A stretch of DNA of 7,369 bases from Candidatus Fibrimonadales bacterium (lineage in GTDB: Bacteria > Fibrobacterota > Fibrobacteria > Fibrobacterales > Fibrobacteraceae), in the NCBI GenBank assembly GCA_009788135.1, contig WQSA01000021.1:556-7924 (forward strand), read 5' to 3'. Below the pieces are notes generated by a model. It made no database searches and was not told where the DNA came from. It saw only the letters and a list, made by a program, of their open reading frames with translations. Positions 1 through 5,170 of the stretch are shown in pieces. The position numbers and the translations under genes are program-made. Numbering within the stretch: position 1 is the first letter of the stretch; every line of letters starts with the position of its first letter.

Positions 1-1164
1 GTCGCTATGATGGGAACCCATGCAAGCGCAGAACCATTGGAAACTTTGAATATGGAACCCGCTCTGGATTTTTGCATAACTGGAGAAGCGGATTACACAA
101 TAAGAAATTTAATAAGACACCTGCGCGGAGACGGAGTAAAAAAATTATCTGAGATAGCCGGTCTTGCCTGGAGAAATTCAACTGGAGAAATAGATTTTCA
201 ACCAGAGGGACAAAAGATTCAAAACCTGACCGAGCTTCCATGGGTTAGCAAAACTTACCATAAACATTTATACTCCTGCTATAAAAAATATTTTTACGGA
301 GCAAACTTAAACCCTATCGTGGTAATTCTCGCAGGGCGAGGATGCCCTTATCGCTGCACATATTGCGTTTTGCCGCAAACTATGAACGGGCATGTTTATC
401 GCAAAAGAGAGCCAAAAGATGTGGTGAACGAACTTGAATACATAAAGGAAAATTTCAAAGAATTGGGAGAAGTATTTTTTGAAGACGATACTTTTACAGC
501 AGATAAAGAAAATGCAAAAGCTATTTGCGAAGAAATTTTATCCAGAAACTTGAAAATCACTTGGAGTTGCAATGCCAGAGCCGATGTTCCCGAAGATTTG
601 CTTTTGCTAATGAAACGAGCTGGATGCCGCGAAATGTGCGTTGGTTTTGAGTCTGCAAACGCAAATGTTTTGAATAGTGTTCGCAAAGGCCTAAAGATTG
701 ACGGAGCGATTCCATTTATGAAGGCCGCTAAAAAAGCCAAAATTTTTGTTCATGGCTGCTTTATGGTGGGCAATCCAGGAGATACGAAAGAAACCTTGGA
801 AGAGACTTTGAAATACGCAAAAAAGCTCTCTCCCGGAACTGCGCAATTCTACCCCATAATGGCTTATCCAGGAACTACTGCATACAAAGAAGCTTTGGAG
901 AGCGGTGCGCTGAGCAGCAAAGACTACAACCAATGGCTGGACAAAGACGGCTATCATCGCACAACAATTCAACGTCCAGGACTCTCATCGCAAGACCTCG
1001 TGGACTTTTGCGACAGAGCACGCAGAAAATTTTACTTGCGTCCAAAATATTTAGTTCAGCAAGGAATAATGGCTGTTTTCAACAAAGCTGAAAGAAAGCG
1101 TCTCTTTAGAGGTTTTAAGACCTTCTACAAACATTTATTCAGAAAGCACGGAGAGGTTAACTGA
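1..1164 (+). CDS. B12-binding-type radical SAM protein, 5'-truncated by window edge
   Basis: The reading frame is open from base 1, and the first visible residues already belong to the end of a cobalamin-binding domain (GTHASAEPLETL, then a GEADYT stretch). The true start is therefore upstream, and the ATG at 7 is internal. The radical SAM core carries the 4Fe-4S cysteine motif CPYRCTYC at 343-366 (CxxxCxxC). It is followed by the usual core segments FFEDDTF, WSCNARAD, GFESAN and FMVGNPGDT, and by a basic C-terminal tail containing RRKFYLRP. This architecture fits the COG1032 class of cobalamin-dependent radical SAM enzymes, which include methylases and ring-forming enzymes that use cleaved S-adenosylmethionine. 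The substrate cannot be read from sequence. The gene ends one base before the sugar ketoisomerase start and is clearly co-transcribed with it, so a role in modifying a sugar, glycan lipid carrier or envelope lipid is the best inference. The family call is firm; the function is open. Confidence 0.9.
   Translation, partial: VAMMGTHASAEPLETLNMEPALDFCITGEADYTIRNLIRHLRGDGVKKLSEIAGLAWRNSTGEIDFQPEGQKIQNLTELPWVSKTYHKHLYSCYKKYFYGANLNPIVVILAGRGCPYRCTYCVLPQTMNGHVYRKREPKDVVNELEYIKENFKELGEVFFEDDTFTADKENAKAICEEILSRNLKITWSCNARADVPEDLLLLMKRAGCREMCVGFESANANVLNSVRKGLKIDGAIPFMKAAKKAKIFVHGCFMVGNPGDTKETLEETLKYAKKLSPGTAQFYPIMAYPGTTAYKEALESGALSSKDYNQWLDKDGYHRTTIQRPGLSSQDLVDFCDRARRKFYLRPKYLVQQGIMAVFNKAERKRLFRGFKTFYKHLFRKHGEVN
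1150..1156 (+). promoter_or_regulatory. Shine-Dalgarno site for the ketoisomerase gene
   Basis: GGAGAGG lies nine bases before the ATG at 1166, inside the last codons of the radical SAM gene. It supports this start and shows that the host uses Shine-Dalgarno initiation for at least some genes. Confidence 0.6.
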
Positions 1165-1165
1165 T

Positions 1166-1567
1166 ATGTCCAGCGAACCGCGAATAATAGATATCCCCGC
1201 TGTACATGACAAGCGAGGAAATTTAAGCGTTGTGGAAAGCGGAAAAAATATTCCATTTGCAATAAAAAGAGTCTATTATCTTTACGATGTGCCTGGTGGC
1301 GCAAAACGAGGCGGGCACGCTCACAAAAAACTGCAACAACTCATAATAGCTGCAAGCGGCAGTTTTGATGTTATTTTGCACAACGGAAAATCCAGAGAAA
1401 AATTTACGCTTAATCGTTCAAACTACGGGCTTTATATTCCAAAAATGACTTGGCGAGAAATTGAAAACTTCTCCAGCGGCGCAGTATGCTTGGTTCTGGC
1501 AAGCGAACATTACGATGAAAGCGATTATATCAGAAGTTTTAAGGAGTTCAAGAATGGTTTTTCTTAA
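1166..1567 (+). CDS. fdtA: dTDP-4-keto-6-deoxyglucose 3,4-ketoisomerase, FdtA/QdtA cupin type
   Basis: This 133-residue single-domain cupin matches the FdtA/QdtA/WxcM-like family in length and motifs. The N-terminal strand reads IIDIPAVHDKRGNLSVVE. IKRVYYLYDV follows at 33-42, then the family hallmark RGGHAHK at 48-54, whose paired histidines (H51, H53) line the active site. The C-terminal signature is LASEHYDESDYIRSF. The family converts dTDP-4-keto-6-deoxy-D-glucose to the 3-keto isomer, giving the substrate for a PLP aminotransferase, and such an aminotransferase lies two genes downstream. FdtA (galacto product, leading to Fuc3N) and QdtA (gluco product, leading to Qui3N) differ only in subtle active-site residues, so I do not decide between them; the symbol stands for the family. 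The start follows the upstream stop by one base and has a good Shine-Dalgarno site. The end overlaps the next gene by 14 bases. Confidence 0.9.
   Translation: MSSEPRIIDIPAVHDKRGNLSVVESGKNIPFAIKRVYYLYDVPGGAKRGGHAHKKLQQLIIAASGSFDVILHNGKSREKFTLNRSNYGLYIPKMTWREIENFSSGAVCLVLASEHYDESDYIRSFKEFKNGFS
1541..1546 (+). promoter_or_regulatory. Shine-Dalgarno site fixing the acyltransferase start
   Basis: AAGGAG lies seven bases before the ATG at 1554, within the 3' end of the ketoisomerase gene. It selects this ATG over the in-frame ATG at 1461, which has no comparable site and would create a 107-base overlap with a highly conserved part of the ketoisomerase. Confidence 0.7.
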
Positions 1568-2396
1568 AAAAGAATTTGCCGAATTGAACAAGCACAAATG
1601 TTCTGAGTTGCATTATTTGGACTTCAACGGCATTAGCATTATTTTAGGAGAAAAGAGCGGCGAGTTTTATTCTCCATTTTCTGCCCCCTTCGGCGGATTC
1701 TCAAGTTTGCAAAAAAAGCCGAGCTTGGAAGATATGGAAAATGTCAGCGAAAAATTATATGAATGGGTAAGAGAAAAAAACAAAAAATGTCATATAACGC
1801 TTCCGCCGCCGCTATACAACGAAACTCTTGTTTCCTTAAGCATTTACACCCTGCAAAACAGAGGTTTTTCCATTGAGTGCACAGACCTGAATTATTCTCT
1901 TAATTTATCCAACTCCCTGCAACCAAAACCCAATTTTTGCAGAAACTTGAGAAAAGCATTGAAAGAATCTTACTCGTTCAAAAAATGCGATAACGATATT
2001 GAACGAAAAGCAGCTTATGACATAATCGACAAAAACAGAAAAGAACGAGGCTATCCGCCGCATTTGTCTTTTGAAGAATTGCAGAAAACCGGAAATGTTT
2101 GCGAAATAGACTGTTTTCTAATGTATCTGAAAGAAATTCCCGTAGCGGGAGCTTTTATATATTTAACCGCTCCGCAGATTGCACAGCTTATTTTATGGGG
2201 AGACAACAGGGAATATTCAGAAATTCGTCCTATGAATTTGCTAGCCATGCGCATAGCCGAGCATTACAAAGAAAGAGACTTTTCTCATTTCGATTTAGGG
2301 CCTGCTTCAAAAAACGGCATTCCGAACTTCGGGCTCAGCCGTTTTAAAGCTGAAATGGGCTGCGAAATAACACTCAAACATACTTTAACGCTATGA
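1554..2396 (+). CDS. FemAB/GNAT-like acyltransferase, probable amino-sugar N-acyltransferase
   Basis: From the ATG at 1554 this encodes 280 residues. The N-terminal half contains YSPFSAPFGG (39-48), a motif seen in FemAB-like proteins of Bacteroidetes-type glycan clusters. The C-terminal half has the GNAT-fold pattern: a helix with DKNRKERGYPP (159-169), a strand pair around FLMYLKEIPVAGAFIYL (188-204), a helix with RPMNLLAMRIAEHY (225-238), and the C-terminal block DLGPASKNGIPNFGLSRFKAEMGC (247-270, key residues D247, G249, G260, R263, F264, K265). It is therefore an acyl-CoA- or aminoacyl-dependent transferase of the FemAB/GNAT clan. It sits between the ketoisomerase and the aminotransferase, overlapping them by 14 and 4 bases. 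The simplest role is N-acylation of the 3-amino group they make. That is inference from context: the classical FdtC/QdtC enzymes are left-handed beta-helix proteins, not this fold. No signal peptide is visible, so it is probably cytoplasmic. Confidence 0.75.
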   Translation: MVFLKKEFAELNKHKCSELHYLDFNGISIILGEKSGEFYSPFSAPFGGFSSLQKKPSLEDMENVSEKLYEWVREKNKKCHITLPPPLYNETLVSLSIYTLQNRGFSIECTDLNYSLNLSNSLQPKPNFCRNLRKALKESYSFKKCDNDIERKAAYDIIDKNRKERGYPPHLSFEELQKTGNVCEIDCFLMYLKEIPVAGAFIYLTAPQIAQLILWGDNREYSEIRPMNLLAMRIAEHYKERDFSHFDLGPASKNGIPNFGLSRFKAEMGCEITLKHTLTL

Positions 2397-3421
2397 TTCC
2401 ATTCCTTCCTTTGAACCGCATAAATGAACGCTTTGAACCTGAGCTTTCAGAAGCGATTTCCAGAGTTGTAAAGTCTGGATGGTATTTGAGAGGGCAAGAA
2501 ACCGAGAAATTTGAAAGCGAGTTCGCTGCTTTTTGCGAAGCGAAAAATTGCGTTGGCGTTGCAAACGGCCTGGATGCCTTGACTTTGATTTTCGCCGCAT
2601 ATAAAATTCTTGGCAAACTCAGCGATGGCGATAGAGTTATAGTGCCGGCAAATACTTATATCGCTTCTATTATGGCAATTACAAAAAATAATTTAACCCC
2701 AGTTTTTGTGGAACCAAACGAAGATACTTTTAATCTTGATGCCATTTCCAAAGACGCAAAAGCGATATTAAGCGTAAATCTATACGGAAGGCAAGCCAAT
2801 TTGCCAAAAAATGATTTGTTGCTCATCGAAGACTGTGCGCAAAGCGCAGGCATAAAACCCAAAGGAGACGCTGCTGCATTCAGCTTTTATCCGAGCAAGA
2901 ATCTGGGTGCGCTTGGAGACGGCGGAGCGGTTGTTTCCAACAACGATGAGCTATGCGAAATAATCAGAGCGCTTGGCAATTACGGTTCTAAGAAAAAATA
3001 TATAAACGATTATTTGGGTTTCAATTCTCGTCTGGATGAAATTCAAGCCGCTGTGCTTAGAGTGAAATTAAAGCGATTGAATGAAGATAACAAAAAAAGA
3101 AACGAAATTGCTTTACGCTATATTGCAGAAATAAAAAATCCAAATATAATTTTGCCTAAGCCAAGCTCTGAGCATGTTTGGCATTTATTCGTAATTCGCT
3201 GCAAACAGAGAGACGCTTTGCAAAAACGCTTAACGGAAAGCGGTGTGGAAACGATGATTCACTACCCAATACCTCCGCACTTGCAAAAACCATACAAACA
3301 TCTTAATTGCGAGCTGCCCATAACAGAAATGCTAGCGAATGAAGTGCTAAGCCTTCCGCTTCATCAAGCGATGAGCGAAGAAGAAATAGAGCGAATTTTA
3401 ATTAACCCATGCCTCGCCTGA
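2393..3421 (+). CDS. fdtB: dTDP-3-keto-6-deoxyhexose 3-aminotransferase, DegT/DnrJ/EryC1/StrS family
   Basis: This 342-residue PLP enzyme has all key features of the sugar aminotransferase family. SGWYLRGQETEKFE is at 28-41, GVANGLDAL at 55-63, and PANTYIAS (85-92) forms part of the cofactor pocket. IEDCAQSAG (145-153) has D147, expected to bind the pyridine nitrogen. FSFYPSKNLGALGDGG (163-178) carries K169, the Schiff-base lysine. Substrate-side blocks are GNYGS (195-199) and GFNSRLDEIQAA (209-220). After the 3,4-ketoisomerase, the expected reaction is glutamate-dependent amination at C3, giving dTDP-Fuc3N or dTDP-Qui3N. The start overlaps the previous stop as ATGA and has no Shine-Dalgarno site, which points to translational coupling. 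The protein is about 20-25 residues shorter than usual, with the loss between VNLYGRQ and the IEDCAQ strand. The 3' end overlaps the convergent flgA by 24 bases. Confidence 0.9.
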   Translation: MIPFLPLNRINERFEPELSEAISRVVKSGWYLRGQETEKFESEFAAFCEAKNCVGVANGLDALTLIFAAYKILGKLSDGDRVIVPANTYIASIMAITKNNLTPVFVEPNEDTFNLDAISKDAKAILSVNLYGRQANLPKNDLLLIEDCAQSAGIKPKGDAAAFSFYPSKNLGALGDGGAVVSNNDELCEIIRALGNYGSKKKYINDYLGFNSRLDEIQAAVLRVKLKRLNEDNKKRNEIALRYIAEIKNPNIILPKPSSEHVWHLFVIRCKQRDALQKRLTESGVETMIHYPIPPHLQKPYKHLNCELPITEMLANEVLSLPLHQAMSEEEIERILINPCLA

Positions 3422-4348
3422 ACCGGATATCGTAGCCAATATATTCTTGCCCGTATCCATATTCTTCACGGAAATCGTTTGCCCTTTGAAAGCATTTTTC
3501 TGAGCGACTGCGCTTATTTGAACAACAGATTCGCCGAATTGGGCAAAAAGCCTGACCACATCGCCTTCCTTAACCGCATAAGGAGTTTCCAAAGCATTGT
3601 CCACCAAAAGCTCCCCGGCTCTTAGCGTGCGAAGCGCAGTTCTGCCCTCAGCTTCTTCTGCTTTTTTTATAACTTTTCTTTTCTGAAACGTTGTCTCCTG
3701 CCACACCATTTCAAAATCCTTTGCCCAAATCATCTCTCCCTTGCGAATACCGTTTTTCAATTCAACAATGTGCTCAAAGCGTCGCACAATAAAAGGGACA
3801 TTGTGTTTTGAAATCATTTTATTGCCGTCAAAAATCTGAATCACTGACATCTCCTGCCCTATTCCAGAAAACTGCGGAGAAAGACTAACCACAATTCTGC
3901 CGCCCGCCTCCGGCGTAGCCAAACTGCTCGGCATTTTCGCAGCTTCAAATTTCCAATCCTTGCCTTCCTGCAAATTCTCGCCCATTCGCAAGCGAACTTC
4001 CTTCAGCAAAAGACTTCTCAGCGAATCCGCAGATACAGACCCGGCACGAGCAGTTACATCGCTGAACTTTGCCCCGTTAAAAACTACGTCTTTGCTATTG
4101 GCAACTGATTTTATAAAAAAAGCTTTTATCGCATTTTCCGTGACTCTGGTCTTTCTGCCAGGCTCAGAAACCCTGCCCACTTCCAAATTTGAAATCCTGT
4201 TTGCAAGAGCCTTGTCCCCATTAATTTCCGCAATCTGCCCCAAGCGAATAATGCCAGGCTCAACAGTAGCCTGAGCTTTAAGCGCAACCGTAGCTTGGCT
4301 AAAAACTATCTGAGCCAGAATTAAGAGAATTAACAGAATTTGTTTCAT
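3398..4348 (-). CDS. flgA: Flagellar basal body P-ring formation chaperone FlgA
   Basis: The 316-residue protein starts with a signal peptide (MKQILLILLILAQIVFSQA, probable cleavage near residue 19), consistent with a periplasmic location. The mature part opens with RLGQIAEINGD (35-45), the usual FlgA N-terminal block. An SAF-like domain follows at about 193-253 (HIVELKNGIRKGEMI, then RTLRAGELLVDNAL). The C-terminal FlgA beta domain is at about 254-316, with VKEGDVVRLFAQ, KGQTISVKNMDTGKNI and a closing GSGEAWV. FlgA assists assembly of FlgI into the P ring around the rod, so a Gram-negative flagellum is implied. The gene follows flgG after 3 bases, and a stem-loop encloses its start codon. 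Downstream, where flgH and flgI are commonly found, lies the convergent aminotransferase, overlapping by 24 bases. No in-frame alternative start would preserve the signal peptide. Confidence 0.9.
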   Translation of the reverse strand: MKQILLILLILAQIVFSQATVALKAQATVEPGIIRLGQIAEINGDKALANRISNLEVGRVSEPGRKTRVTENAIKAFFIKSVANSKDVVFNGAKFSDVTARAGSVSADSLRSLLLKEVRLRMGENLQEGKDWKFEAAKMPSSLATPEAGGRIVVSLSPQFSGIGQEMSVIQIFDGNKMISKHNVPFIVRRFEHIVELKNGIRKGEMIWAKDFEMVWQETTFQKRKVIKKAEEAEGRTALRTLRAGELLVDNALETPYAVKEGDVVRLFAQFGESVVQISAVAQKNAFKGQTISVKNMDTGKNILATISGSGEAWVN

Positions 4349-4368
4349 AACCTACCGCTTTAGGTTAT
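4347..4368 (-). promoter_or_regulatory. Stem-loop spanning flgG stop and flgA start, putative coupling element
   Basis: Read on the minus strand, arm ATAACCTA (4368-4361), loop AAGCGG and arm TAGGTTAT (4354-4347) form a perfect 8-bp inverted repeat. The right arm begins with the flgG stop codon TAG and ends with the A and T of the flgA start codon. When folded, it would hide the flgA initiation region; ribosomes finishing flgG would melt it. The stem has only two G-C pairs, so it is weak, and no strong Shine-Dalgarno site is present. The structure is seen directly; its regulatory role is inferred. Confidence 0.4.
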
Positions 4369-5140
4369 TAGCTGTTTGAAGCATTTCATCGCTTGTGGTT
4401 ATGGCTTTGGAGCTTATTTCGTAGGCTCTTTGAGCTACTATCATGCCTACCATTTCTTCTACCATTTGCACATTTGAGCTTTCCACAAACTGGTTTCTCA
4501 ATTTTCCCAAGTTTTCTTCGCCCGGGAGACCTATTATTGGAGCTCCGCTAGCATCGCTTTGAGTGTAAATTGTTCCGCCTTCCGCATTTAAACCAGCGGG
4601 GTTTATAAATCTTGCAAGTTCAATCTGCCCTAAAGTTTCCGAGCCATTGCGCCCAGGTCTTTCGCACGTCACTTCTCCATGCTGAGTTATTACAACATAA
4701 GTGGCATCGTCGGGAATATTTATGGGAGGGTCCAAGAGATAGCCTTGACTTGTGGTCATGTAGCCTTCATCATTTCTTTTAAATGCGCCGTTGCGCGTAT
4801 AGCCTATTTCTCCATCTGACAGGCGAACTTGGAAAAATCCGGTTCCTTCTATGGCTGCATCTGTTTCATTACCGGTTTGCTCTAAATTGCCCTGCAAAAA
4901 CGCACGGCTTATTGCCACCACGCGCGCGCCAAGACCAACTTCTATGCCAACCGGAGCACGGTTTCCGTCTTCCATCTCGCCACCGGGCCGTTGCAAATTC
5001 TGGTAAATCAGGTCTTCAAATTCAACCTGTTGCTTTTTGTAGCCCAGAGTGTTCACGTTGGAAAGGTTATGGGCAATGGTGTCCACGTAGGTTTGGTTGG
5101 CCTTCATGCCAGTAGCTGCGGTGTAAAGAGAGCGAATCAT
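4352..5140 (-). CDS. flgG: Flagellar distal rod protein FlgG
   Basis: The 262-residue length and all conserved blocks match FlgG. The N-terminal rod-helix and loop region reads MIRSLYTAATGMKANQ, then IAHNLSNVNTLGYKK (22-36) and FEDLIYQNLQRPGG (41-54). The next block is GNLEQTGNETDAAIEGTGFF (84-103), followed by YTRNGAFKRNDEGYM (114-128) and a GYLLDPPINIP strand. The C-terminal helix includes VEEMVGMIVAQRAYE (227-241) and SKAITTSDEMLQTANNL (244-260). FlgG builds the distal rod of the basal body and is exported by the flagellar type III apparatus, so it has no cleavable signal. The gene lies 29 bases after the GH8 hydrolase and 3 bases before flgA. The usual neighbour flgF is not adjacent. No Shine-Dalgarno site precedes the start; a stem-loop ends three bases before the ATG. 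The N-terminus matches the family exactly, so the start is secure. Confidence 0.96.
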   Translation of the reverse strand: MIRSLYTAATGMKANQTYVDTIAHNLSNVNTLGYKKQQVEFEDLIYQNLQRPGGEMEDGNRAPVGIEVGLGARVVAISRAFLQGNLEQTGNETDAAIEGTGFFQVRLSDGEIGYTRNGAFKRNDEGYMTTSQGYLLDPPINIPDDATYVVITQHGEVTCERPGRNGSETLGQIELARFINPAGLNAEGGTIYTQSDASGAPIIGLPGEENLGKLRNQFVESSNVQMVEEMVGMIVAQRAYEISSKAITTSDEMLQTANNLKR

Positions 5141-5143
5141 ACA

Positions 5144-5170
5144 GATTGGAATGCAAAAAGCATGCCAATC
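5144..5170 (-). promoter_or_regulatory. Stem-loop filling the GH8-flgG intergenic gap
   Basis: On the minus strand GATTGGCATGC (5170-5160), loop TTTTT and GCATTCCAATC (5154-5144) pair over 11 positions with one internal C:T mismatch. The stem starts at the last base of the GH8 stop codon and ends three bases before the flgG ATG, so it occupies nearly the whole gap. No T-tract follows, so a classical intrinsic terminator is unlikely. It could be an mRNA processing or stability element, or a control on flgG initiation. The repeat is seen directly; the role is inferred. Confidence 0.5.

Noticed and set aside
7..12. ATG codons at 7 and 10 as the radical SAM start
   Set aside because: The frame is open to base 1 and the sequence right after is the end of a B12-binding domain, so the start lies outside the window.
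396..740. Minus-strand open frame opposite the radical SAM gene
   Set aside because: It lies wholly within a strongly conserved gene on the other strand, has low-complexity composition and matches no family I recognise.
1461..1553. Longer start for the acyltransferase at the ATG at 1461
   Set aside because: It would overlap the conserved end of the ketoisomerase by 107 bases and adds residues that only mirror that gene in another frame; the ATG at 1554 has AAGGAG at ideal spacing.
3398..3405. TTAATTAA palindrome at the convergent gene ends as a terminator
   Set aside because: It is all A/T with no loop and no G-C pairs, so it cannot form a terminator stem.
3960..4274. Plus-strand open frame opposite flgA
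   Set aside because: It is antisense to conserved FlgA coding sequence with no start signal and no recognisable protein features.
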